Shown here: in pieces, positions 1 through 8,110 of the stretch
Layout of the letters: every line of letters begins with the position of its first letter
Position numbering within the stretch: the stretch's first letter is position 1
NCBI RefSeq assembly: GCF_001969385.1
Contig: NZ_CP014796.1
Coordinates: 1,505,501-1,569,500, forward strand
Origin: Salipiger profundus
Lineage (GTDB): Bacteria > Pseudomonadota > Alphaproteobacteria > Rhodobacterales > Rhodobacteraceae
DNA: 64,000 bases
Direction of reading: 5' to 3'
Notes under the pieces: model-generated
What the model was told of the DNA's origin: nothing
The model's database searches: none
Seen by the model: only the letters and a program-made list of their open reading frames with translations
Made by a program: the position numbers and the translations under genes

Positions 1-1
1 C

Positions 2-2254
2 TACCCGAACCCCTCGGTGACCGGCGCCGCCGTCGCCGCCGTGACCCGCAACATCGGCGTGCGGTCGGGCTCGGTGGTGGCGCCGCTGCATCATCCGGCG
101 CGCATCGCCGAGGAATGGGCGGTGATCGACAACCTGACCAACGGTCGCGCGGGGCTTGCCATCGCAAGCGGCTGGCAGCCCGACGACTTCGTATTGCGCC
201 CCGAGAACACGCCGCCGGACAACAAGCCGGCCATGCTCGAGAGCATCGACCAGCTGCGCAGGCTCTGGCGCGGCGAGGCAGTGGCGTTTCCGCGCAAGGA
301 CGGCAGCCTGTTCGACGTGGTGACGCAGCCGCGCCCGGTGTCCGCGGAGCTGCCGGTCTGGGTGACGACCGCGGGCAACCCCGAAACGTGGAAGGAGGCT
401 GGGCGGCTCGGCTGCAACGTGCTGACGCACCTGCTGGGCCAGTCCATCGACGAGGTCGCCGAGAAGATCCGCCTGTATCATGCCGCGCTGCGCGAGGCGG
501 GGCATGACCCGGCCGAGTTCAGCGTCTCGCTGATGCTGCACACCTACATCGCCGACAGCCGCGACGCGGCTCGCGAGACGGCGCGCGGTCCGATGCGCGA
601 GTATCTCCGCTCGGCGGCGGGGCTCATCAAGCAGTATGCCTGGAGCTTTCCGGCCTTCAAGCGACCCAAGGGGCTCAACAACCCGTTCGAGCTGGATCTC
701 GAGATCCTCACCGACGACGACCTCGAGGCGATCCTCGACTTCGCCTTCGAGCGGTATTTCAACGAAAGCGGCCTGTTCGGCACGGTCGAGGACGCGCTTC
801 AGCGGACCGAGCAGCTCAAGCGCATCGGCGTGACCGAGATCGCCTGCCTGATCGACTACGGCATACCGCGCGAGCAGGTGCTCGACGGGCTGAGACCGCT
901 GGCGCAGGTGGTGAAGCAGGCCAATGTCGCGCCGGAACTGGCGGAAGACGATTTCTCGATCGCGGCGCAGATCCTGCGGCACGGCGTGACGCACATGCAG
1001 TGCACCCCGTCGATGGCCCGGATGATCGCCATGAACGACGAGGCCCGCTACGCGCTTTCCAAGGTGCAGCAGCTGTTCCTTGGCGGTGAGCCGCTGCCCG
1101 GATCGCTGGTCGAGGAATTCGGCCGGATCACCGAGGCGCGCGTCACCAACATGTATGGCCCCACCGAGACGACGATCTGGTCCTCGACCGAAGCGGCCTC
1201 GGCCGCCGAGGGCATCGTCAACATCGGTACACCGCTCGCAAACCAGCAGCTCTACGTGCTCGACGACGCGCAGCAGCCGGTGGGCGTGGGCCAGCCGGGC
1301 GAGCTCTGGATCGGCGGCGAAGGCGTGACCCGCGGCTACTGGGGCCGCGCTGACCTGACCGCCGAGCGCTTCGTTCCGAACCCGTTCCACGGCGGGCGGA
1401 TGTATCGCACCGGCGATCTCGTGCGGCGGCGGATCGACGGCCGGATCGACTTCATCGGCCGCGTCGACCACCAGGTGAAGCTGCGCGGCTTCCGCATCGA
1501 GCTGGGTGAGATCGAGGCGGTGATGGAGGCGCAGCCGGGCATCACGCAGGCCGTCGTCGCCGCGCGCGAGGACCAGCCGGGCGACATCCGGCTCGTCGGC
1601 TACTACACCTCGGATGCGCCGCTGAACGAGGCCGACCTCAAGGCGGCGATGGGCGCGGATCTGCCCGGCTTCATGGTGCCGACGCACATGATGCGGCTCG
1701 ACAGTTTCCCGCTGACGCCGAACAAGAAGGTCGACCGCAAGGCGTTGCCGAAGCCGGTGGCACGGACGGTGTCCGCGCCGAAACCGGCGGTGGCCGCGCC
1801 CGCGCTCGCGCCGGTCAGGCCGGCAGTCCCGCAGGGGCAGGGCGACGCGAAGCTGCAGGCGCAGATCGCCGAGATCTGGTCAACGGTGCTGGGCGTCTCC
1901 GAGATCGCCGGGCGCGACAGTTTCTTCGACCTCGGCGGGCACTCGCTGCTGGCGGTGCAGGCGCACCGGTCGATCCGTGACGAGCTGGGTGCGCGAGGAC
2001 TGTCGATCACCGACATCTTCCGCTTCCCCGTGCTCGAGGACCTGACCGCCCGGGTGGCCGCACTGCTTCAGCCGGAGACATCGCCTGCGCCCGCCGCCGC
2101 GGAGCCTCGGCAGACGGCGTCCGCAGTGCAGGCCCCCGAGCCGGTCGCGTCGACGCCGGCCCCGGCCCCGGAACCTCTCGCGAACGACCGTGCGCAGGCA
2201 CGGTCCGAGGCGATGGCCCGCCGCCGGGCGATGCGGGCGCGGCGCAGCGCCTGA
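2..2254 (+). CDS. NRPS, 5'-partial: adenylation domain interrupted by LLM monooxygenase, then carrier protein
   Basis: The frame is open from base 2, so the gene starts upstream of the window. Residues 1 to about 310 are a luciferase-like FMN-dependent monooxygenase (LLM class) of the kind found embedded in NRPS/PKS proteins. From about 315 the chain resumes inside an adenylation domain: A5 NMYGPTE, A6 GELWIGGEGVTRGY, A7 YRTGDL, A8 GRVDHQVKLRGFRIELGEIE, A9 LPGFMVP, A10 NKKVDR. A peptidyl carrier domain follows with the phosphopantetheine site GGHSLL near residue 645. The tail is Pro/Ala- then Arg-rich. Motifs A1-A4 are not visible and should lie upstream, so the monooxygenase appears inserted between the two halves of the A domain. 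No condensation or thioesterase domain is in view. The role would be activating and probably oxidising an amino acyl unit on the carrier. The substrate is unknown. Confidence 0.88.
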   Translation, partial: YPNPSVTGAAVAAVTRNIGVRSGSVVAPLHHPARIAEEWAVIDNLTNGRAGLAIASGWQPDDFVLRPENTPPDNKPAMLESIDQLRRLWRGEAVAFPRKDGSLFDVVTQPRPVSAELPVWVTTAGNPETWKEAGRLGCNVLTHLLGQSIDEVAEKIRLYHAALREAGHDPAEFSVSLMLHTYIADSRDAARETARGPMREYLRSAAGLIKQYAWSFPAFKRPKGLNNPFELDLEILTDDDLEAILDFAFERYFNESGLFGTVEDALQRTEQLKRIGVTEIACLIDYGIPREQVLDGLRPLAQVVKQANVAPELAEDDFSIAAQILRHGVTHMQCTPSMARMIAMNDEARYALSKVQQLFLGGEPLPGSLVEEFGRITEARVTNMYGPTETTIWSSTEAASAAEGIVNIGTPLANQQLYVLDDAQQPVGVGQPGELWIGGEGVTRGYWGRADLTAERFVPNPFHGGRMYRTGDLVRRRIDGRIDFIGRVDHQVKLRGFRIELGEIEAVMEAQPGITQAVVAAREDQPGDIRLVGYYTSDAPLNEADLKAAMGADLPGFMVPTHMMRLDSFPLTPNKKVDRKALPKPVARTVSAPKPAVAAPALAPVRPAVPQGQGDAKLQAQIAEIWSTVLGVSEIAGRDSFFDLGGHSLLAVQAHRSIRDELGARGLSITDIFRFPVLEDLTARVAALLQPETSPAPAAAEPRQTASAVQAPEPVASTPAPAPEPLANDRAQARSEAMARRRAMRARRSA

Positions 2255-2258
2255 GCCG

Positions 2259-2918
2259 ATGGAGACCGTTGCGCGCATCGACACGCTTGGCTGCGTGGAC
2301 CTGCCGGACGGGCTGGGCTGGGCCATGGCCCAGCCGCAGCCCGACACGGGCGCGCTGTTCCCCGAGGAGCGCGCGGCGATGGCGCGTGCCGTGCCCACCC
2401 GCGTGGCGGAGTTCACCGGGGGCCGGGTCGCGGCCCGCGCGGCGCTGGCCCGGATCGGTCTGCCGCCCGTGGCAATCCCGGTCGGTGACGACCGCGCGCC
2501 CGCCTGGCCCGAGGGTGTCGTGGGCAGCATCTCGCATGGCGGCGGGGTCTGCGTGGCGGTCGTGGGACGCGCGGCGGCATGGCGCGGCCTCGGGGTCGAC
2601 CTCGAGCCCGACGCGCCGCTGCCGCCCGATCTGGTCGCAGAAATCGCCGTTGAGGCCGAGCTTGCCGCGCTCGCGCCCATGGGCCAAGGCCACGCGGCGA
2701 CGCGGGTTTTCAGCGCCAAGGAAGCCGCCTACAAGGCGCAATACCCCGAGACGCGCGCGGTCTTCGGCTTCGACGCGATGCGGGCGGACCTGCCCACCGG
2801 CGTCATGCGCATGGTGCAGGACACCGGGCCGGGGCTGGGCGCCGTGCTTCCGATCCGGCAGCAGGTGCTCGGCGGGCTGATCCTGTCGCTGTGCCTTGTC
2901 CCGCAGCCGGCGAAATGA
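2259..2918 (+). CDS. 4'-phosphopantetheinyl transferase (Sfp/EntD type)
   Basis: It transfers phosphopantetheine from CoA to the serine of carrier proteins, making apo-NRPS carriers active. The 219-residue protein has the family signature GVDLE near residue 114 (Mg2+-binding Asp/Glu) and FSAKEAAYK near 150, plus the GSISHGG stretch common in EntD-like enzymes. I chose the ATG at 2259, 4 bases after the NRPS stop. A longer frame from GTG 2190 only adds sequence inside the NRPS gene. The tight spacing implies co-transcription and suggests that the upstream carrier domain is its client. Family assignment is firm; the client is inference. Confidence 0.9.
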   Translation: METVARIDTLGCVDLPDGLGWAMAQPQPDTGALFPEERAAMARAVPTRVAEFTGGRVAARAALARIGLPPVAIPVGDDRAPAWPEGVVGSISHGGGVCVAVVGRAAAWRGLGVDLEPDAPLPPDLVAEIAVEAELAALAPMGQGHAATRVFSAKEAAYKAQYPETRAVFGFDAMRADLPTGVMRMVQDTGPGLGAVLPIRQQVLGGLILSLCLVPQPAK

Positions 2919-2999
2919 GGCAAAATCATGGCGCCGATTGACCGAATGGACACGCAGTGTTTCCCCGAACGTGGGCACGAATCGTGGAGAAAATGAGGC

Positions 3000-3131
3000 A
3001 TGATGAGTAAACGTTTCATCAAAGACGGCACGTTTACCGTGCCGAGACCTGATTCCACGGACGGGCCCGGACAGCGCCGGGGCCGTTCGAACGCAGGGTG
3101 GGGGCCACACGTTGCGGGAGCAGTGACATGA
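3000..3131 (+). CDS. Candidate 43-residue leader ORF coupled to the wzz-like gene
   Basis: Two ATGs (3000, 3003) follow a purine-rich GTGGAGAAAATGAGG stretch and open a basic 43- or 42-residue frame. It begins MSKRFIKDG after the first Met and ends with a TGA overlapping the ATG of the downstream Wzz-like gene (ATGA at 3128-3131). I recognise no family. The coupling geometry matches that of real genes elsewhere in this window, but ORFs this short are frequent in high-GC DNA. It also contains the hairpin at 3026-3044. It could be a regulatory leader peptide or chance. Confidence 0.3.
   Translation: MMSKRFIKDGTFTVPRPDSTDGPGQRRGRSNAGWGPHVAGAVT
3026..3044. repeat. Perfect 7-bp hairpin in the wzz leader
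   Basis: CGGCACG, a 5-base loop TTTAC, then CGTGCCG form a perfect stem 84 bases before the Wzz-like start. No T-tract follows, so a classical terminator is unlikely. The same stretch also carries GTAAACG/CGTTTAC half-sites (3007-3013 and 3031-3037). It could be a leader structure or an operator. Confidence 0.4.
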
Positions 3132-4453
3132 ACCAGTTCCAGTCGTTCGGAGAGGTGCTCGCGGCGTTGCGGCGGCGGATGTTCCTCATTCTCCTCGTGA
3201 CGGTGCTCGGCTGCGGCCTGTCGCTGTGGGTCGCGCTGAACCAGACCAAGATCTACGAGGCCGGCGCCGTCGTGCAGATCGAGGAGGGGCAGGTGCCCGA
3301 CTCGCTCGCCGGGGCGAGCGCGCAGAACCGCAACGCCTCGCGCAGCGTCCAGCTGATCGAGCAGCGGCTGATGTCGCGGGACAACCTCGTGCGGCTGATG
3401 AACAACAACGGGCTGTTCGCCGGCGATCCCACCATGACCGTGTCCGAGCGGGTCGGCCTCATGCGCGACGCCATCCGGATCGACGAGATCCGCGCGGAAA
3501 CCAGCGGCTACCAGGCCATGCAGCAGGCGCCCTCGGGGCTGCTCATCACGGTGACCCTCGACGATCCCGAGAAGGCGGCGAACCTCGCCAACGAGCTGAT
3601 GTACACGGTCATCGACCAGTCCCGCAATCGCAGCGCGAGCAGCGCCCGCGAGACGCTGAAGTTCTTCGAGGACGAGGCCGCCCGCGTCGAGGCCGAGATC
3701 GAGAAGGCCGAGGCCCGCATCGCGACCTACAAGCAGGACAACGCCGACGCGCTGCCATCGGGGATGACCGCCCTGCGTGCCCAGCTCAGCACGCTCGAGG
3801 ACAGCCTGCTCGAACTCGACCGCGAGATCGTGACGATGCAGAGCAACTCCACCCGCCAGCGCGAGGAGGTGCTGTCACGGCAGATCGCCCTGTTGCAGGA
3901 GCAGAAGGCGCTGGTCGAGAGCCGCATCGCGTCGATCGAGGCGACCATCCTGAAGGCCCCCGAGATCGAGCGTGAGCTTTCCGCGCTCGAGCGGAACCTC
4001 GAGCGGCTCCAGGACCAGTACAGCGTCATCACCCGGCGCAAGGCCGATGCAGAGATGGGCCAGATGCTCGAGGATCGCCAGCAGATGGACCGCTTCGAGG
4101 CGCTCGAGACGGCGCTCGTGCCCGAGGTTCCGGCGTCGGGCAGCCGCAAGAAGGTGGCGATCATGGGCGGTGTGGCCAGCCTGCTGGCCGGGGTTGCGCT
4201 GGCCTTCATCGTGGAACTTGCCAACCCGGCCATCCGCAGCGCGATGCAGATGGAGCGTGCGCTGGGGGTGCAGCCCGTGGTGGCCATCCCCACGATCCGG
4301 ACGCGACGGGACCGCCGCCGCCGGGGGCTTGGCATCGCGGCGGCGCTGGCCGCGCTGATCGCCGCGCTCTGGGGCGCCTTCGCCCTCTTCGGCGACCGAA
4401 TTCCGTGGCAGACCTTGCTGGGAAAGTGGATGCCCCGGCTCGCGCGCTCCTGA
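3128..4453 (+). CDS. Wzz/GumC-type polysaccharide chain-length determinant (PCP family)
   Basis: This 441-residue inner-membrane protein would set polymer length in Wzy-dependent exopolysaccharide export. A first membrane helix lies near residues 19-38 (MFLILLVTVLGCGLSLWVAL), followed by a large periplasmic part with long coiled coil (about 180-330, many Glu/Arg/Leu repeats). A second helix near 342-362 follows the S-G-S-R-K-K stretch, where PCP proteins usually carry a PxxP motif. An additional helix sits near 408-430. The tyrosine-kinase domain of fused PCP-2a proteins is absent; a separate kinase gene faces it at 4479-5888. The start is ATG 3128 with GGGAG eight bases upstream. Confidence 0.85.
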   Translation: MNQFQSFGEVLAALRRRMFLILLVTVLGCGLSLWVALNQTKIYEAGAVVQIEEGQVPDSLAGASAQNRNASRSVQLIEQRLMSRDNLVRLMNNNGLFAGDPTMTVSERVGLMRDAIRIDEIRAETSGYQAMQQAPSGLLITVTLDDPEKAANLANELMYTVIDQSRNRSASSARETLKFFEDEAARVEAEIEKAEARIATYKQDNADALPSGMTALRAQLSTLEDSLLELDREIVTMQSNSTRQREEVLSRQIALLQEQKALVESRIASIEATILKAPEIERELSALERNLERLQDQYSVITRRKADAEMGQMLEDRQQMDRFEALETALVPEVPASGSRKKVAIMGGVASLLAGVALAFIVELANPAIRSAMQMERALGVQPVVAIPTIRTRRDRRRRGLGIAAALAALIAALWGAFALFGDRIPWQTLLGKWMPRLARS

Positions 4454-4478
4454 CGGAGCCGGGAGCGGGGGACGACAC

Positions 4479-5888
4479 TCAGTAGCTGTATTTCTTGAGG
4501 CTGGTGCCCTCGGCGCGATTCAGGACCGTGCCGAGCAGGGGCGTGCTCTCGCCAAGCCGGCGCTCGACCTCGCGCACTTCCTTTTCCGTCGTCAGGCCGC
4601 CGCCGACGACCAGCAGCACCCCGTCGAACAACGGGCGAAAGGCGATGACGTCGTCGTAGTAAAGCGCCGGCGGCAGGTCGAAGAGCATCACGTCGGGCGC
4701 AAAGCGGTCTTCGATCCGTTGCAGGGTCCGGGCGGTCTCGGGGCTTTGCAGCAACTCCGAGGCATAGGGTTCGACCGCGCCGTTGAAACCGAAGGCGATG
4801 GTGTCGCCGGCATGGATGCGGTTCTCGGCGATGCGCTGGAAATGATCCTCGGGCGGGATCCCGCCGCGCAGCATGTCGCCCATCGAGCCCGGGTCGCGCA
4901 GCCCCATCACCTTGTGCAGCGATGGCCTCCGCATGTCGCAGTCAAGCAGCAGGGTCCGGCAGTTCTGCTGCCGTGACAGGCTGATCGCGAGGTTCGCCGC
5001 GGTGAAGGTCTTGCCGCAGTCCTTGGTGGGCGATGTGATCGCCACCCGCTTCCAGCCGTTGTCCGCCAGCGCCTGCAGCAGCCGCGTGCGCAGCACGTCA
5101 AAGGCCGCGTGGGCCGGGTCTTCGCGCAGCGCGGTCACGATGCGGTGGCGCTGGAGATGGGCCGGGTCGACCGGAAAGCTTCCGAGCCGGGCCCAGCGAT
5201 CGTCGACGTCTGCGTCATCTGCGGGGGCGACCCGTCTGGCGGCGCGTTGCGCTCGCAGCGCCTGGCGGGCTTCGTCGATCTGGCGGGCCTCCGAGGCGGC
5301 GGCCTCGGCGTCGCGGTTGGCCTTCTCCGTCGCGCGGGCGATTTCCGCCTCGCGCGCGGCCTCGGCAAGACGCAGCTGCTCGGCCTTGCGAGCGGCCTCT
5401 GCGGCGCGCGCCTCGGCCTCGCGTTGCTCCTGCGCGCGGTGCTCGGCCTCCTGCTGGCGACGGGCTTCGTCGGCCAGACGGGCGCGTTCAGCGTCTTCGG
5501 CACGGCGGGCGGCTTCGGCCTCCTCGGCGGCACGGGTCTGTTCCAAGCGAAGGCGCTCGGCCTCGCGTTGCGCGGCGGCCTGACGTTGTTCCTCTGCCAA
5601 GCGGGCCTCTTCAGCCTTGCGCTGCGCCATGGCTTCGCGGGCCCGTTCCGCCCGGCGGGCGGCCGCGACGCGGGCGGCCTCCTGCGCGTCGCTCGCGCTT
5701 TCGGATCGTGTGCGTTCGGCCGTCACCGCCTCCGTTGGCGGCGTTTGCGCGGCATCCGTGCGGCGGCGCTTGCGCCGGTGCGTCGGGGCGGCGGCTGGTG
5801 GGGCAGCAGAGGTGACCTCGGCCGGCTCCGGGGCGTCGGTCTCGGCGGCGGGCCGCTTCTTCCTCTGGAACTTCCGTCGCTCGACCAT
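4479..5888 (-). CDS. CpsD/CapB-like tyrosine kinase with long Ala/Arg/Glu helical N-terminus
   Basis: The C-terminal ~230 residues are a BY-kinase/ParA-like ATPase: P-loop SPTKDCGKTF, Walker A' LLLDCDMRRPSLH, Walker B VMLFDLPP, and a short C-terminal tyrosine tail ending KKYSY. Such kinases work with Wzz/PCP proteins to control polymerisation and export, and the Wzz-like gene is adjacent and convergent. The N-terminal half is unusual: a basic start, then about 150 residues (roughly 70-215) of Ala/Arg/Glu-rich repeats predicted as one long helix or coiled coil, TolA-like in composition. Start ATG 5888 is preferred; GTG 5915 in frame is possible. Opposite-strand ORFs here are artefacts of the repetitive codons. 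Confidence 0.82.
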   Translation of the reverse strand: MVERRKFQRKKRPAAETDAPEPAEVTSAAPPAAAPTHRRKRRRTDAAQTPPTEAVTAERTRSESASDAQEAARVAAARRAERAREAMAQRKAEEARLAEEQRQAAAQREAERLRLEQTRAAEEAEAARRAEDAERARLADEARRQQEAEHRAQEQREAEARAAEAARKAEQLRLAEAAREAEIARATEKANRDAEAAASEARQIDEARQALRAQRAARRVAPADDADVDDRWARLGSFPVDPAHLQRHRIVTALREDPAHAAFDVLRTRLLQALADNGWKRVAITSPTKDCGKTFTAANLAISLSRQQNCRTLLLDCDMRRPSLHKVMGLRDPGSMGDMLRGGIPPEDHFQRIAENRIHAGDTIAFGFNGAVEPYASELLQSPETARTLQRIEDRFAPDVMLFDLPPALYYDDVIAFRPLFDGVLLVVGGGLTTEKEVREVERRLGESTPLLGTVLNRAEGTSLKKYSY

Positions 5889-5942
5889 ATGCCTGATCCG
5901 CCCACTCCAAAACACTCCGCGAACATCCGCGCAGCGCGTTCA

Positions 5943-5950
5943 TTAACCAT
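5943..5950. promoter_or_regulatory. CtrA half-site-like TTAACCAT
   Basis: TTAACCAT lies 55 bases upstream of the kinase start (minus strand) in an AT-richer patch. It equals the half-site known for the alphaproteobacterial regulator CtrA. A single octamer is weak evidence. Confidence 0.25.
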
Positions 5951-6003
5951 ATCCCCGCTTAGACCAGAGGATTCTGTCAAGATTAAGGACCGGCGGGGGC
6001 CAC

Positions 6004-8100
6004 TCAGAACCCGAACAGGTTGGCGCGGGTGATCGCCTTTTCGATGAACGCCGCGCGGTCGGTCTCGGGGTGCCAGTCGAGCATCCGCTTGGGCTTGTCG
6101 TTCGCGAAGGGCGTGAAATGCGCGCGGCTCTTCCAGTCGGCGAGCGAGGGCCGCACGACGCCGCGCTTGCGCAGCGCGTATTTCTTCAGCCCGTATTTCA
6201 CCGCGTCCGACAGGTAGAACGCCGTGAGGTTGCCGGGGCTCACCCGGATCCTCGCGCCAAGCGCTTCGTGGATGGCGTCGAAGTAGCCGCGCGCCGAGAG
6301 CATCGGCTCGCCGATCAGGTTGAAGCTCTCGCCGATGGCCGAGGGCCGCGCCGCCATGCGCACCAGCCCGTCGACCACGTCGTCGATCAGCACGAAGGGC
6401 AGGGTGTTGTTCCCCGGCCCCCAGATGCGCACCGCCCCGGCGCCGTGCCAGCGCCCGATGCCCCAATGCTGCAGCGGGCCGCCATGGCCGACCACGATGC
6501 CGGGTCGTGCGATGGTCAGCGGCAGGCCGCGTTCGCGGTGCAGCCGCATCAACTGGTGTTCGCATTCTGCCTTGGACCGGGCGTAGAGGTTGCGGTCGGT
6601 CATGTCCTCGGGAAAGCCGATGTCCTCGGTGATGGTCACGCCCGGGTCCGACATGTCGTAGGAGGCGATCGTGCCGGTGTAGACCAGCCGTTTCACCCCG
6701 GCCTTTTCGCAGGCCATGCCGATCCGGGTGGCGACGCCCACGTCGTTCACCAGCGCGTCGGTCCAGCTCGTGTCGAGCGATTTGGCAAGGTTGAAGACCA
6801 CGTCGATGCCCGTCATCGCCTCGGTCAGCGCTTCGAGATCGTGCAGCGAGACGCCCACAGTCTCGACCTGGTCGGGCAGGTCGGGGAAGGGGCCGTGGCG
6901 GCCGCGCGACAGCACCCGCACGTCGTGCCCGTCGGCCACCAGCCGCCGCGTGAGCGCCCGGCCGATGAAGCCGGTGCCGCCGATGACCATCGCGGTCGGC
7001 GCGGGCGGGCGGGTCTGCACGGCCGGCGCTTTCGGCTCGAGCTGCTCGGGGGGCAGCAGGTCGAGCGCGTCGTCGATGGCCTGCATCACTGTCACCGCGC
7101 TCTGACCGCTGAAGCGGGCGTCCTGCGGACCGGTCAAGGTGCCGTAGACGGCGGCGTCCATGCCCCGGAAGCTGAGCCCGTAAGGGCCTTTCTGATTGAG
7201 CGAGCTGGCCTGGGTCCAGGCGTTCCGCAGACCTTCGCGCAGGTGCTGGCCCGACAGGTCGAGCTGCTTGCGCAGCGGGTTCACGACCAGGTCCGAGGTG
7301 TTCTCGCGCTCGACGGTGAGCACGTCCGAGGCGAAGTCGAGCCGCGCCCGCGCCGAGGAACCGCGCAGCGTGACCGAGCGGTCGTCCTGGGTTTCCACCA
7401 TCGACAGGGTAAAGGTGATCTCGACATCGCCGGCCCGCGCGAGGATGCGCAACGCCTGCGGGCGCGGGTCGTCGCCGGGCAGCATCACGGGCTTGGTGGC
7501 CTCGGCAAAGACCACTTTCGGCGTGCCGAAGAGATCGACCGCGAAGGCCACCAGATGTGGCCCCAGCTCGAGCAGCAGGTTCCTCGGCTCGCGCAGCAGC
7601 CAGATATTGAACGGCCCCGAGCGCAGCGGCGAGAGCGGTAGCGCCCATGTGATCTCGGCCGCCAAGACCCGGCCGAGCGTGCCCTCCTGCATCATCCGCT
7701 TCATCCGCTCGTAGGACGGCAGGCCGAGGAAGTTGTGCCCGGCGTGGAAGCGCTTGCCTGCGGCTTCGGCGGCGGCGAGGATCTCGCGCGTGTCGTCGGC
7801 GCTGGTGGCGACGGGCTTCTCGACAAGCACGTGCAGCCCCGCCTCGAGGCATTGCAGCGCCAGCGGCTTGTGCATCTGCGGCGGCGTCAGGATGTGGACC
7901 GCGTCGCAGCAGCCGCTCTCGATCAGCGCCTCGACGCTGGTGAAGGGCTGCGCGCCACAGGCCTCGGCCAGGCCCCGCGCCGCCTGTTCCGAGACATCGC
8001 AGACCGCCGCCACGGTCACGCCCGGCGTCGCCTTCAGTGCGTCGGCGTGCCAGGTGGCGATGTAACCGGCCCCGATCAGGCCCACTCGGATCTCGGTCAT
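6004..8100 (-). CDS. Two-domain fusion: Gfo/Idh/MocA oxidoreductase plus NAD-dependent epimerase (SDR)
   Basis: The protein has 698 residues. Residues 1-335 are a Gfo/Idh/MocA sugar oxidoreductase: N-terminal Rossmann GLIGAGYIATWHADAL and the EKPV lysine motif near 98. After a Pro/Ala-rich linker (about 345-368) a second Rossmann begins (VIGGTGFIGRAL) and continues as an extended SDR with catalytic YARSK. Both halves normally exist as separate nucleotide-sugar or sugar dehydrogenases and epimerases, so the fusion suggests sequential oxidation and epimerisation of one sugar intermediate. It is the last gene of a five-gene minus-strand cassette, 10 bases after the GT2 stop. Domain families are clear; the substrate is unknown. 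Confidence 0.87.
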   Translation of the reverse strand: MTEIRVGLIGAGYIATWHADALKATPGVTVAAVCDVSEQAARGLAEACGAQPFTSVEALIESGCCDAVHILTPPQMHKPLALQCLEAGLHVLVEKPVATSADDTREILAAAEAAGKRFHAGHNFLGLPSYERMKRMMQEGTLGRVLAAEITWALPLSPLRSGPFNIWLLREPRNLLLELGPHLVAFAVDLFGTPKVVFAEATKPVMLPGDDPRPQALRILARAGDVEITFTLSMVETQDDRSVTLRGSSARARLDFASDVLTVERENTSDLVVNPLRKQLDLSGQHLREGLRNAWTQASSLNQKGPYGLSFRGMDAAVYGTLTGPQDARFSGQSAVTVMQAIDDALDLLPPEQLEPKAPAVQTRPPAPTAMVIGGTGFIGRALTRRLVADGHDVRVLSRGRHGPFPDLPDQVETVGVSLHDLEALTEAMTGIDVVFNLAKSLDTSWTDALVNDVGVATRIGMACEKAGVKRLVYTGTIASYDMSDPGVTITEDIGFPEDMTDRNLYARSKAECEHQLMRLHRERGLPLTIARPGIVVGHGGPLQHWGIGRWHGAGAVRIWGPGNNTLPFVLIDDVVDGLVRMAARPSAIGESFNLIGEPMLSARGYFDAIHEALGARIRVSPGNLTAFYLSDAVKYGLKKYALRKRGVVRPSLADWKSRAHFTPFANDKPKRMLDWHPETDRAAFIEKAITRANLFGF

Positions 8101-8110
8101 GGCTGAAGCC

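Noticed and set aside
3007..3037. GTAAACG/CGTTTAC inverted repeat as an operator
   Set aside because: It overlaps the stronger hairpin at 3026-3044, and short arms with a 17-base spacer could arise by chance.
5109..6032. Plus-strand ORF of 307 residues opposite the tyrosine kinase
   Set aside because: It is a compositional shadow of the Ala/Arg/Glu repeats on the minus strand. The kinase motifs are all on the minus strand.
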